64,000 bases of DNA, from NCBI RefSeq assembly GCF_025717065.2, contig NZ_JAOVZO020000017.1:186001-250000 (forward strand), in the 5' to 3' direction. The translations under genes were made by a program, and so were the position numbers. The number at the start of each line of letters is the position of its first letter. Position 1 is the stretch's first letter. The notes under the pieces are model-generated. The model did not search any database. It had not been told where the DNA came from and saw nothing but the letters and a program-made list of their open reading frames with translations. Below, piece by piece: positions 55,540 to 64,000 of this stretch. The stretch is from Tahibacter soli (GTDB lineage Bacteria > Pseudomonadota > Gammaproteobacteria > Xanthomonadales > Rhodanobacteraceae).

Positions 55540-57228
55540 ATGAGCGCGATACTTTCACCCGTCGAAAAAATCAAAGCTGAAAGCCGTTTTCTGCGCGGCA
55601 CGCTGAAGGAAAGTCTCGCCGACGCCGTCACCGGCGCGCTGCGCGAATCCGATACGCAGCTCATCAAGTACCACGGCAGCTACCAGCAGGACGATCGCGA
55701 CCTGCGCGAAGAGCGCCGCATCGCCAAGCTCGAACCCGACTACAGCTTCATGATCCGCACGCGCACGCCGGGCGGCGTGGTGACGCCGGAGCAGTGGCTC
55801 AAGCTCGACGCGATCGCGACCGCGTACGCGAACGGCACGCTGCGCGTCACGACGCGCCAGGCGTTCCAGTTTCACGGCGTGATCAAGCGCGAACTGAAGC
55901 CCACGCTCGCGGCGATCAATGCCGCGCTGATCGACACGATCGCCGCGTGCGGCGACGTCAACCGCAACGTGCTCGTGGCGGCGAATCCGCATGTGTCGGC
56001 GGTGCACGCGACCGTGTACGACGACGCGCGCCGCCTGTCCGAATATTTCCTGCCGCGCACGCACGCCTACTACGAAATCTGGCTCGACCAGGAACAGGTC
56101 GGCGGCACGCCCGAGCACGAACCGATCTACGGACCGACGTACCTGCCGCGCAAGTTCAAGACCGCGTTCGCGGTGCCGCCGACGAACGACGTCGACACGT
56201 TCGCGAACGACCTCGGCTTCATCGCGATCGTCGAGAACGGCGACGTCGCCGGCTACAACGTGACGATCGGCGGCGGCTTCGGCGCCACGCACGGCGACGC
56301 CGCGACGTATCCGCGCCTGGCCGACGTGATCGGCTACGTCACGCGCGATCAGGTGCTCGCCGTCGCCGAGGGCGTGATCACGACGCAGCGCGACTGGGGC
56401 AATCGCAGCGACCGCAAGCGCTCGCGCCTGAAATACACGATCGACGACCGCGGCCTCGAGGCGTTCAAGAACGAAGTCGAACGGCGCGCCGGATTCACTC
56501 TCCTGCCGGCGCGTCCGTTCGCCTTCGACCACAACGGCGACCGTTTCGGCTGGACGCAGGGGCAGGACGGCCGCTGGCACCTGACCTTGCGCATCGAGGC
56601 CGGCCGCGTCGCCGATCGCGGCGGGCGCCGGCATCTGTCCGGCCTGCGCGCGATCGCCAAGGTGCACCACGGCGAGTTCCGCCTGACGCCGAACCAGAAT
56701 CTCGTGATCGCGAACGTCGCGCCGGAAGATCGCGTCGGCATCGATCTCATCGTCGACGAATACGGTCTCGACGGATTTCGCCATGCCTCGCCGCTGCGCC
56801 TGAACGCGCTCGCGTGCGTCGCGCTGCCGACGTGCTCGCTCGCGATGGCAGAGGCCGAACGCTACCTGCCCGACTTTCTCGGCCGCGTCGAAACGCGCCT
56901 CGCCGCGCACGGCCTGCTCGACGCGCCGATCGGCCTGCGCATCTCCGGCTGTCCGAACGGCTGCTCGCGGCCGTATCTGGGCGAGATCGCGCTCGTCGGC
57001 AAGGCGCCCGGGCGCTACAACCTGATGCTCGGCGCCGACCATCGCGGCCAGCGCCTGAATCGTCTGTACAAAGAAAACATCGCCGAAACGGAAATATTGG
57101 ACACGCTCGATCCGCTGTTCGCGGACTACGCGGCGCGACGCACGGAGGCCGAAGGCTTCGGCGATTTTCTCGTGCGCAGCGGCGTCGTTGCGGCGAAGCC
57201 GGCGATCGCGCTGGAGTTGCGCTCATGA
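55540..57228 (+). CDS. cysI: Sulfite reductase hemoprotein beta subunit
   Basis: CysI (562 residues) reduces sulfite to sulfide with siroheme and an iron-sulfur cluster. [13 protein letters not shown] and [13 protein letters not shown] line the substrate site, and cluster cysteines lie in [17 protein letters not shown] (with CVALPTC) and [12 protein letters not shown]. Length is standard. It needs siroheme from CysG, encoded early in the same window. The stop overlaps the cysH start. Confidence 0.96.
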   Translation: MSAILSPVEKIKAESRFLRGTLKESLADAVTGALRESDTQLIKYHGSYQQDDRDLREERRIAKLEPDYSFMIRTRTPGGVVTPEQWLKLDAIATAYANGTLRVTTRQAFQFHGVIKRELKPTLAAINAALIDTIAACGDVNRNVLVAANPHVSAVHATVYDDARRLSEYFLPRTHAYYEIWLDQEQVGGTPEHEPIYGPTYLPRKFKTAFAVPPTNDVDTFANDLGFIAIVENGDVAGYNVTIGGGFGATHGDAATYPRLADVIGYVTRDQVLAVAEGVITTQRDWGNRSDRKRSRLKYTIDDRGLEAFKNEVERRAGFTLLPARPFAFDHNGDRFGWTQGQDGRWHLTLRIEAGRVADRGGRRHLSGLRAIAKVHHGEFRLTPNQNLVIANVAPEDRVGIDLIVDEYGLDGFRHASPLRLNALACVALPTCSLAMAEAERYLPDFLGRVETRLAAHGLLDAPIGLRISGCPNGCSRPYLGEIALVGKAPGRYNLMLGADHRGQRLNRLYKENIAETEILDTLDPLFADYAARRTEAEGFGDFLVRSGVVAAKPAIALELRS

Positions 57229-57947
57229 GCATCCCCGATCTCGTCGCCGCGGCCGAAGACGCGCGCGCGCTGGCCGAACTCAACCGCTGGCTCGAAGGGC
57301 AGGACGCCGCCGACCGCGTCGCCTGGGCGATCGCGTCGCTGCCGCAGAGCCGCGCGCTGTCGACCTCGTTCGGCGCGCAGTCGGCCGCGGCGCTGCATCT
57401 GGTCACCAGCCAGACGCCCGACATCCCCGTGATCCTGATCGACACCGGTTATCTGTTCCCGGAAACGTATCGGTTCGCCGACGAGATGACGCAGCGCCTG
57501 AACCTCAATCTCAAGGTGTATCGCGCGACGCTCAGCCGCGCGTGGATGGAGGCGCGCTACGGCCGGCTGTGGGAAAACGGTGTCGAAGGCATCGACGAAT
57601 ACAACCGCGTGCGCAAGGTCGAACCGATGCGGCGCGCGCTCGACGATCTCGGCGTGCGCACGTGGTTCGCCGGCCTGCGCCGCGCGCAGGCGCGCACGCG
57701 CGCCGACGCCGACGTGCTCGAATTGAAGGGCGGACGCTGGAAATTCCAGCCGCTCGTCGACTGGAGCGACCGCGACGTCTGGCAATACCTCAAGGCCCAC
57801 GACCTGCCTTATCACCCGCTGTGGGAAGAAGGCTACGTGTCGATCGGCGACGTGCACACGACGTCGCGCTGGGAGCCCGGCATGCGCGAGGAAGACACGC
57901 GCTTCTTCGGCCTCAAGCGGGAGTGCGGTATCCATGTGGATCTTTGA
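57225..57947 (+). CDS. cysH: Phosphoadenylylsulfate (PAPS) reductase
   Basis: CysH (240 residues) reduces PAPS to sulfite using thioredoxin or glutaredoxin. [17 protein letters not shown] and [12 protein letters not shown] form the nucleotide site, and the catalytic C234 lies in [10 protein letters not shown]. The paired cysteines that hold the iron-sulfur cluster of APS-type enzymes are absent, so it is a PAPS reductase, which needs the APS kinase encoded next. It overlaps the cysI stop. Confidence 0.94.
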   Translation: MSIPDLVAAAEDARALAELNRWLEGQDAADRVAWAIASLPQSRALSTSFGAQSAAALHLVTSQTPDIPVILIDTGYLFPETYRFADEMTQRLNLNLKVYRATLSRAWMEARYGRLWENGVEGIDEYNRVRKVEPMRRALDDLGVRTWFAGLRRAQARTRADADVLELKGGRWKFQPLVDWSDRDVWQYLKAHDLPYHPLWEEGYVSIGDVHTTSRWEPGMREEDTRFFGLKRECGIHVDL

Positions 57948-58057
57948 GCATCACGGCCGCGCCCGCGCGTTCCGATGTTGAACGCGCCGCCGCGCCCGTC
58001 TCCCACCTTCGGCATTTCCGGCGCTCGCACCCGAGCGCGCATCGAGATTTCGACGCC

Positions 58058-59806
58058 ATGACCACGAACACCGCTCTTGCTCCGACCTTGCACGACACCT
58101 TAAATCCGCCGCACGGCGGCGTGCTCAAAGACCTCTACCTGCCGGCGCCCCAGGCCGCGGCGCTCAAACAGCACAGCGCGACGCTCGTCGGCTGGGATTT
58201 GTCCGCGCGGCAGCTGTGCGATCTCGAACTGCTGCTCAACGGCGCGTTTTCGCCGCTCGAAGGATTTCTCGCGCGCCGCGACTACGACCGCGTCGTCGAC
58301 GAGCTGCGCCTGGCCGACGGCACGCTGTGGCCGATGCCGATCACGCTCGACGTGTCCGAGGCGTTCGCCGCGACCGTGCAGCCGGGTCAGCACGTCGCGC
58401 TGCGCGACAGCCAGGGCGTACCGCTCGCCGTGCTGACGGTCGAAGACATCTATTTTCCGGACAAGCTGCGCGAGGCGCGCGAGGTGTTCGGCACGACCGA
58501 CACGACGCATCCGGGCGTGGCCGATCTCATCGAGCGCAGCCATCCGGTGTATCTCGGCGGCAAGGTGCGCGGCATCGCGCCGCCGCAGCACTATGATTTT
58601 CCCGAGCTGCGCGATACGCCGCGCGGTCTGCGCGAGTGGTTCGCCAGGAACGGCTGGGAAACGATCGTCGCGTTCCAGACGCGCAATCCGATGCACCGCG
58701 CGCACCGCGAGCTGACCTTGCGCGCGGCCGAGCAGGTGGGCGGCAAGCTCCTGATCCAGCCGGTGGTCGGCCGCACCAAGCCCGGCGACGTCGACCACTA
58801 CACGCGCGTTCGCTGCTATCGCGCGCTGCTGCCGCACTATCCGAAGAACGACGCGACCCTATCGCTGCTGCCGCTCGCGATGCGCATGGGCGGCCCGCGC
58901 GAGGCGGTGTGGCACGCGATCATCCGCAAGAACTACGGCGCGTCGCACTTCATCGTCGGCCGCGACCATGCCGGTCCGGGCAACGACAGGAGCGGCAAGC
59001 CGTTCTACGATCCGTTCGCGGCGCAGGAGCTGCTCGCGCGTCATCAGCAGGAGCTCGGCATCCGCATCGTGCCGTTTCCGGCGATGGTCTACGTCGAAAA
59101 TCGCGACACGTACGTGCCGTCGAACGAGGTGAAGGCCGACGACGTCGTCAAGGACATCTCCGGCACCGAACTGCGCCGGCGCCTCGCGACCGGCGAGCAC
59201 ATTCCGGAATGGTTTACTTTTCCCGAAGTGGTCGAGATCCTGCGCGAGCGCCATCCGGCCGGCGGCGGCAAGGGTGCCGCGCTGTTCTTCACGGGGCTGT
59301 CGGGTTCGGGCAAGTCGACCCTGGCCGAAGCGGTGATCGCCAAGCTGCTGGAAACGTCGAGCCGTTCGATCACGCTGCTCGACGGCGACGAAGTGCGCAA
59401 GAACCTGTCGAAGGGCCTGGGCTTTTCGCGCGAGGACCGCGCGGCGAACGTCACGCGCATCGGCTGGGTCGCGAGCGAAATCGTGCGGCACGGCGGCATC
59501 GCGATCTGCGCGCCGATCGCGCCGTACGCCGACACGCGCGCGCAAGTGCGCAGGCTCGTGCAGCAGCACGGCGAATTCGTCGAAATCTACGTCTCCACGC
59601 CGATCGCGGTGTGCGAAGGCCGCGACCGCAAAGGGCTGTACGCGCAGGCGCGTGCCGGCAAGATCCCGCAGTTCACCGGCGTTTCCGATCCCTATGAGGT
59701 GCCGGCGAATCCGGAACTCGCGTTCGACACGAGCGACGCCGATCCGGCGCTGATCGCCAATCAGGTGCTGGCGTTTCTGCGCAATCGCGGGGTGCTGGCG
59801 AGCTGA
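58058..59806 (+). CDS. Fused ATP sulfurylase and APS kinase
   Basis: The 582-residue protein activates sulfate in two steps. Residues 1-400 are a homomeric (MET3/Sat-type) ATP sulfurylase with QTRNPMHRAH (H213, H216) and the GRDHAGPG loop. Residues about 405-582 are APS kinase with P-loop GLSGSGKST (about 413-421), DGDEVRKNLSKGLGFS and YEVPANPELAFDTS. Many related bacteria use the unrelated CysD-CysN(C) enzyme instead. It follows cysH by 110 bases, with no terminator between, and so completes the sulfate-to-sulfide pathway with cysJIH. Confidence 0.94.
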   Translation: MTTNTALAPTLHDTLNPPHGGVLKDLYLPAPQAAALKQHSATLVGWDLSARQLCDLELLLNGAFSPLEGFLARRDYDRVVDELRLADGTLWPMPITLDVSEAFAATVQPGQHVALRDSQGVPLAVLTVEDIYFPDKLREAREVFGTTDTTHPGVADLIERSHPVYLGGKVRGIAPPQHYDFPELRDTPRGLREWFARNGWETIVAFQTRNPMHRAHRELTLRAAEQVGGKLLIQPVVGRTKPGDVDHYTRVRCYRALLPHYPKNDATLSLLPLAMRMGGPREAVWHAIIRKNYGASHFIVGRDHAGPGNDRSGKPFYDPFAAQELLARHQQELGIRIVPFPAMVYVENRDTYVPSNEVKADDVVKDISGTELRRRLATGEHIPEWFTFPEVVEILRERHPAGGGKGAALFFTGLSGSGKSTLAEAVIAKLLETSSRSITLLDGDEVRKNLSKGLGFSREDRAANVTRIGWVASEIVRHGGIAICAPIAPYADTRAQVRRLVQQHGEFVEIYVSTPIAVCEGRDRKGLYAQARAGKIPQFTGVSDPYEVPANPELAFDTSDADPALIANQVLAFLRNRGVLAS

Positions 59807-59829
59807 GCGCTTGCGGTTGCGGTGAATAG

Positions 59830-59868
59830 GGCCGATATTCTCCGCAATGAATGCGGAGAATATCGGCC
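59830..59868. promoter_or_regulatory. Perfect 17-base palindrome whose loop is the Fic start codon
   Basis: GGCCGATATTCTCCGCA (59830-59846) and its exact complement (59852-59868) flank the five bases ATGAA, and that ATG (59847) is the Fic start. No Shine-Dalgarno precedes it. A -10-like TATTCT (59836-59841) lies inside the left arm, five bases before the ATG, so the transcript may be leaderless. The palindrome could be an operator over the promoter or an RNA hairpin that hides the start. Confidence 0.8.
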
Positions 59869-60971
59869 GGTATATCCACGAACGCGGCGACTGGCCGTTT
59901 TTTGTGTGGAACGAGGCGGCGCTCGCCGACACGCTTGCGGCCGTTCGCTACCGGCAGGGCCGGCTGTTCGGCCGCATGGCGGCGCTCGGTTTCGAACTGC
60001 GTGCCGAGGCCGTGTTGCACGCGTTGACGCAGGACGTGGTCAAGTCGAGCGAAATCGAAGGCGACGTGCTCGACGATGTACAGGTGCGCTCGTCGATCGC
60101 GCGGCGCCTGGGCATAGACATTGGCGCACTCGCGCCGGTCGACCGTCACGTCGACGGTGTCGTCGAGATGATGCTCGACGCGACGCAGAACTATGCCGCG
60201 CCCCTGACCGCGCAGCGGCTGTTCGGCTGGCACGCGGCGCTGTTTCCGACCGGCTACAGCGGTATGGCGAAGATTGCCGTGGGCACGTGGCGCGACGATG
60301 CCACCGGGCCGATGCAGGTCGTTTCCGGGCCGATCGGCCGGCAGAAAGTTCACTTCGAGGCACCGGCCGCGGCGCGCCTGCCGGCCGAAATGACCGCCTT
60401 CGTCGACTGGTTCAACGCTGCGGCGACGCTCGATCCGGTACTCAAATCCGCGCTCGCGCACCTGTGGTTCGTGACGATCCATCCGTTCGACGACGGCAAC
60501 GGCCGCATCGCGCGCGCGATCGCCGACATGGCGCTGGCGCGCGCCGAGGACAGCCCGCAACGCTTCTACAGCATGTCGGCGCAGATCCGGATCGAGCGCG
60601 ACGACTACTACGCGATGCTCGAAACGACGCAGAAGGGCGATCTCGACGTCACGCGCTGGCTGCATTGGTTTCTTGGCTGTCTCGATCGTGCGTTCGACGG
60701 TGCCGAAGCCACGCTCGCCGGCGTGCTGCGCAAGGCGAAGCTGTGGGATTCGCTCGCCGGCGTCGCGCTGAACGAGCGGCAGCGCAAGGTGATCAACCGA
60801 CTGCTCGACGGGTTCGAGGGAAAGTTGACGTCGACGAAATGGGCCGCGTTGACGAAGACGTCGGCCGACACGGCGCTGCGCGACATCGGCGAACTCGTGA
60901 CGCTGGGCGTGCTCGTCAAGGACGAGGGCGGCGGACGCAATACCCGCTATTCGCTCGCGCCCGGTCGCTGA
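59847..60971 (+). CDS. Class II Fic family protein (AMPylator)
   Basis: The 374-residue protein has an N-terminal DUF4172-like part (DWPFFVWNEAALADTLAAVRYRQGRLFG). The inhibitory helix motif is S67-x-x-x-E71-G72 in SSEIEGDV, and the Fic active site is H212-PFDDGNGRIAR, all residues present. Family members transfer AMP from ATP to a target protein and are held off by the inhibitory glutamate. The C-terminal 80 residues look like a winged helix (NERQRKVINRLLDGFEGKL), which could bind DNA, perhaps the palindrome over its own start. The target is unknown. Confidence 0.9.
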   Translation: MNAENIGRYIHERGDWPFFVWNEAALADTLAAVRYRQGRLFGRMAALGFELRAEAVLHALTQDVVKSSEIEGDVLDDVQVRSSIARRLGIDIGALAPVDRHVDGVVEMMLDATQNYAAPLTAQRLFGWHAALFPTGYSGMAKIAVGTWRDDATGPMQVVSGPIGRQKVHFEAPAAARLPAEMTAFVDWFNAAATLDPVLKSALAHLWFVTIHPFDDGNGRIARAIADMALARAEDSPQRFYSMSAQIRIERDDYYAMLETTQKGDLDVTRWLHWFLGCLDRAFDGAEATLAGVLRKAKLWDSLAGVALNERQRKVINRLLDGFEGKLTSTKWAALTKTSADTALRDIGELVTLGVLVKDEGGGRNTRYSLAPGR

Positions 60972-60980
60972 CCCGCCAAC

Positions 60981-61010
60981 GAAAACGGCGCCGCAAGGGC
61001 GCCGTTTTCT
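60981..61010. terminator. Bidirectional intrinsic terminator
   Basis: The stem pairs AAAACGGCGCC with GGCGCCGTTTT around GCAAG, with A and T runs on the two sides. It lies between the converging fic and kinase genes and can end both transcripts. Confidence 0.85.
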
Positions 61011-61032
61011 GTCGCTTCGTATGGCCGTTCGC

Positions 61033-63132
61033 TCAGCCGCGCCCGCGCCGCGCGCGGAATTCGTCGAGCGCCTGCGCCATGTCGTCGGCCATCGGCTCGA
61101 TCGTCTCGCGCGCCTTTTCGGTCGCGTTCAACGTGGTGAAATTGACCTGTTCGGTCCAGCCCGCGCCGAGCGCGCGGCGACCCCGCATCGCGAACGCGCG
61201 CATCGAGATCTGCGCCGTGTACAAGGTCGACGCCTGGCCGTAGTACGTGAGCACCTGCGAGCCGACCGGGCGCACGAACACGACGACCGCCGCGTTCGCG
61301 CGACCGCCGAGGCGGCCGAAGTCGGCATCGCCGTCGTCGTGCGCGCGACCGCCGTCGATCACGTTGAAGCCCTGGCGCTGCAGCGCGCGCGTGACTTCCT
61401 GTCGTGCCGGCCCCGCGATCGCGCTGTCGCCGCCGACGATCACCGCGATGGTCGGGATCTTCGGCTCGGCCGGCGCGCTCGGCGTTTCCGGCGGCGCGGC
61501 CTTGGCGATGCGCGGACCGGGCGCTTCGGCGCCCGCCCGCGCGGCGGCGAGATCGCGCACCGCGTCGATGTCGTTCGACGCGCGCGGTGCCGGCGCGTTC
61601 GACGGCGAGGCCGTCGCGAGCGTCTGCGCGGCCGGATCGGTGCTCGCCGCGACGTTCGCCGGCACCGCGATCGCGTTCGGATCGGGCGTCTGCGCGGTCG
61701 CGACGTTCGCGGACGGCGGTGTGGTCGCGGCATTCGGGTCGGCGACGGCGTTCGGCGGCGGCACGCTGGACGCCGTCGTGTTCGTCGCGGTCGCGTTCGG
61801 ATCGGTTGCCGCGGCCGTCGTCGTCGCCGGCAGCGTGCTCGGCGCGGTGTTCTGCGCGGTCGTCGCGGCCGGTTGCGTGGTCGTGGCCGGCGGCTGCGGC
61901 GTTGCCGGCGGCGGCGCGACGCTCGTCGTGGCGGCCGGCGTCGTCGTGGTCGTCGTGGCAGTGGTCGTCGTTGCGTCGCCGCCGTTCAGGAACGGAATCT
62001 GGCTGCGGAACGCCCACGCGCCGCCGCCGAGGGCGACGAGCAGCGTCGCGGCGATCGCCCACGGCAGCGCCGACGATTTGCGCTGCGGCTGCGCGGCGCC
62101 CGGGGACGTCGCGCGGTCGAGCACCGACGCGCGCGGCGCCGGCGGCGGCGTCGGCATCGAGGCGGCCTGCGTCGGCGCCGCATACGCGCCGGGACGCGGC
62201 GTCGGCTGCGTCTGCGGCAGCGGGCGCTGGCCCGACACCGGCGTCTTCATGCCGAGCACGGTCGCCGCCGCGGTGGAAATCTGCGGCTTGAGATTGATCG
62301 TCTGCGTGCCGCCCGCGAGCAGCGGATGGCGCGCGAGATCGTTCGCGAGTTCCTGGCAGCTCTGATAGCGGTCGTTCGGGTCCTTCGCGATCATGCGGCC
62401 GAGGATGCGCGACAGCTCCGGGTCGACGTCGGCGTTCAGCAGGCGCACGTCCGGGATGTCGGCGCGCACCACTTCGAGCATCAGGCCGAGCGGCGATTCG
62501 TCGGTGAACGGCATGCGGCCGGTCAGCATCTCGAACAGCACGATGCCGAGCGAGAAGATGTCCGAGCGCTGGTCGACCGGCTTGCCGAGGCACACTTCCG
62601 GCGACAGATAGCCCGGCGTGCCGACGAATTCGCCGGTCGACGTGAGCTTCTTGGAAAAATCCTGCGTGACCAGCGCGATGCCGAAGTCGGCGATCTTGAT
62701 CGCGCCGCGGCTCGTGACCATGAGGTTGCCGGGCTTGATGTCGCGATGGATCACGCCCTTGTCGTGCGCGGTGGTGAGGCCCTGCGCGGTCTGGTAGATC
62801 ACGCGCGCGGCCTGGTCCGGCCGCAGTCGACCGTCGCGCTTGAGCATGGAGCCGAGCGATTCGCCCTCGACGAACTCCATCACGAAGAACGTCTGTCCTT
62901 CGTGCTCGCCGATGAAATAGATCTGGATGATGTGCGGGTCGTTCAGCGACGCCATGCTGCGCGCTTCGCGCAGGAAGCGCTCTTTCACGCTCTCGTCGTG
63001 CGCGAGCGATTCCGCCAGCACCTTGATGGCGACGTAGCGGTTGAGCGACGACTCGTAGCCCTTGTAGACCACGCCCATGCCGCCGCGGCCGAGTTCGGCG
63101 ACGATGTCATAGTGGCCCAGCTGCGTTTTCAT
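61033..63132 (-). CDS. Transmembrane eukaryotic-type Ser/Thr protein kinase
   Basis: A start at 63132 (GGAG upstream) gives 699 residues. The kinase domain has GRGGMGVVYKG, catalytic K37 in VAIKVLAE, HRDIKPGNLMV, DFG in IADFGIAL and GTPGYLSPEV, all intact. A membrane helix follows at about residues 353-372. Then comes a long Thr/Ala/Pro-rich stretch of about 150 residues and a globular C-terminal region (IAVIVGGDSAIAGPARQEVTRALQRQGFNVID, VVVFVRPVGSQVLTYYG) of unknown fold, probably a periplasmic sensor. PASTA repeats are absent. It likely signals envelope state to the cytoplasm. Confidence 0.9.
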   Translation of the reverse strand: MKTQLGHYDIVAELGRGGMGVVYKGYESSLNRYVAIKVLAESLAHDESVKERFLREARSMASLNDPHIIQIYFIGEHEGQTFFVMEFVEGESLGSMLKRDGRLRPDQAARVIYQTAQGLTTAHDKGVIHRDIKPGNLMVTSRGAIKIADFGIALVTQDFSKKLTSTGEFVGTPGYLSPEVCLGKPVDQRSDIFSLGIVLFEMLTGRMPFTDESPLGLMLEVVRADIPDVRLLNADVDPELSRILGRMIAKDPNDRYQSCQELANDLARHPLLAGGTQTINLKPQISTAAATVLGMKTPVSGQRPLPQTQPTPRPGAYAAPTQAASMPTPPPAPRASVLDRATSPGAAQPQRKSSALPWAIAATLLVALGGGAWAFRSQIPFLNGGDATTTTATTTTTTPAATTSVAPPPATPQPPATTTQPAATTAQNTAPSTLPATTTAAATDPNATATNTTASSVPPPNAVADPNAATTPPSANVATAQTPDPNAIAVPANVAASTDPAAQTLATASPSNAPAPRASNDIDAVRDLAAARAGAEAPGPRIAKAAPPETPSAPAEPKIPTIAVIVGGDSAIAGPARQEVTRALQRQGFNVIDGGRAHDDGDADFGRLGGRANAAVVVFVRPVGSQVLTYYGQASTLYTAQISMRAFAMRGRRALGAGWTEQVNFTTLNATEKARETIEPMADDMAQALDEFRARRGRG

Positions 63133-63347
63133 GGCGACTCCGGTTTGAGGCAAAACTGCCTGTTGACTCTGGCGGAAAGCTTAGCACCGTGGAATTTCGA
63201 TGCCGTGCCGCGCTTGGCGAGCAACACATAACGCGCTTCTCGCGCCGATTGTGAGCCAATGCGCACTCCAGAACGTAAAAACGCCGCGAAAACGCACATC
63301 GGTTGCGCCGCAACATTTCCGGCGCCGGCGCGGCTAGACTCCGCCGC

Positions 63348-64000
63348 GTGCCGAATCCGACTCTTTCGACCCCGACCCGCGCCGCGCCGCGCCGAACCCT
63401 GTGGCTCGCCTTCGCGCTGCTGGCGCTCGCGCTCGTGCGCGGCGTGCTGATGCTCGCCGCGCAGCCGCTCGTGGCCCTGGCGAACAACTACGACCAGGTG
63501 CGCTACACCGGCTGCTTCGACCTGTATCCGGTGCGGCCCGGCGTCGACCCGACATCGAACAACTATCAGGCGCCGCTGGAGACCTATGCGTTCCAGCCCG
63601 TGCCCAGCCCCATCTGCTACTGGACGTCGGACCTGGCGTTTCAGGGCTTGGCCGCCGCCGCGTTCGCGGCGCACGAAGCGGTCGGCGGCGACGCGAACCA
63701 TTCGGTGCGCCAGCTCGGCATGCTCCGCCTCGCGGCATGGCTCGCGGCGGTCGCGCTCGTGTCGCTCGCGTTCGTGAGGGAAGGCTATGCGCACGTGGCA
63801 ATCGCCAATCTCGCGTGGTTCGCGCTGCTCGGTCTCGATCCGGTCAATTCGTTGTATCTCAATACGTTCTACAGCGAAGCCGGTGCGCTGTTCTTCGCGT
63901 ACCTCACGATCGCGCTGACGGCGCTCGCGGCGGTGCGCGCCACGCCGCTGCGGCTGGTCCTCGTCGCGCTGGCGGCGTTCGCGCTCGGCTTTTCGAAGAT
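63348..64000 (+). CDS. Multi-pass membrane protein, N-terminal part (cut by window edge)
   Basis: A GTG at 63348 opens a frame that runs off the window end (about 217 residues seen). It starts with a membrane helix (LWLAFALLALALVRGVLML), has an extracytoplasmic loop with paired cysteines (YTGCFDLYPV, SPICYW), then further hydrophobic segments (LAAWLAAVALVSLAFV, LTIALTALAAV). The DPVNSLYLNTFYSEAGALFFAYL stretch recalls polytopic glycosyltransferase-like proteins, but I do not recognise a family. No Shine-Dalgarno is visible; TAGACT lies at 63334-63339. Confidence 0.6.
   Translation, partial: MPNPTLSTPTRAAPRRTLWLAFALLALALVRGVLMLAAQPLVALANNYDQVRYTGCFDLYPVRPGVDPTSNNYQAPLETYAFQPVPSPICYWTSDLAFQGLAAAAFAAHEAVGGDANHSVRQLGMLRLAAWLAAVALVSLAFVREGYAHVAIANLAWFALLGLDPVNSLYLNTFYSEAGALFFAYLTIALTALAAVRATPLRLVLVALAAFALGFSK

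Noticed and set aside
61500-61990. Repetitive ACG/GTC pattern as a possible tandem repeat or CRISPR-like array
   Set aside because: It is the Thr/Pro/Ala-rich linker of the kinase, without regular repeat units or spacers.

Overview
The window is very GC-rich, densely packed chromosomal DNA from a gammaproteobacterium. It most resembles the Xanthomonadales (Lysobacterales), perhaps the Rhodanobacteraceae. This placement is inferred from gene content (halogenase plus ketosynthase pigment-type genes, a single leu-ilv cluster, secreted proteins ending in a GFE tail) and from dispersed palindromes of the TCATCCC and CCCTCTCCCCC types; no rRNA is present to confirm it. I saw no tRNA, rRNA, CRISPR array, transposase or prophage.

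Layout. (1) 1-3266: sulfur assimilation genes cysB (cut by the window edge), cysG and cysK. (2) 3386-18704: mixed housekeeping and envelope genes: lipoproteins, a vWA lipoprotein, a YiiX-like hydrolase, two SDRs, a saccharopine-dehydrogenase-like enzyme, a UPF0114 membrane protein, a secreted metallopeptidase-like protein, an outer-membrane barrel, a frameshifted DUF1579 gene, a LysR/LysE divergent pair, an FMN reductase, and an arsR-SRPBCC-GFA operon with a clear promoter and operator. (3) 19065-30876: a single leu-ilv cluster, leuA-ilvE-leuC-leuD-leuB-ilvD-ilvC-ilvG-ilvM-deaminase, headed by a 45-residue leader peptide with a Leu/Val/Ile run and an attenuator; a second, Ile-rich mini-ORF sits just before the deaminase. 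(4) 30979-39833: a TAP-like hydrolase with a Nat-type ABC exporter, a large palindromic repeat island, a DUF885 lipoprotein, hemF and small membrane proteins. (5) 39977-45652: five overlapping or close genes (ketosynthase, chain-length-factor-like ketosynthase, GT2, CPA2 antiporter, flavin halogenase) that look like part of an aryl-polyene/xanthomonadin-type pigment locus. (6) 45698-53160: a lipoprotein, a secreted protein, glnE and a large secreted trypsin-like protease. (7) 53733-59806: cysJ-cysI-cysH and a fused ATP sulfurylase-APS kinase. (8) 59847-64000: a class II Fic protein whose start codon is the loop of a perfect palindrome, a transmembrane Ser/Thr kinase, and the start of a membrane protein.

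Together the cys genes cover sulfate activation, APS/PAPS reduction, sulfite reduction with siroheme supply, and cysteine synthesis, probably under CysB. The leu-ilv cluster covers nearly all of leucine, valine and isoleucine synthesis under one attenuator. Strong ATGA-type overlaps mark translationally coupled operons throughout. The most interesting regulatory features are the leu-ilv attenuator, the Ile-rich mini-ORF, the Fic palindrome, an orphan terminator upstream of the protease, and repeat elements that have entered or extended coding sequences.
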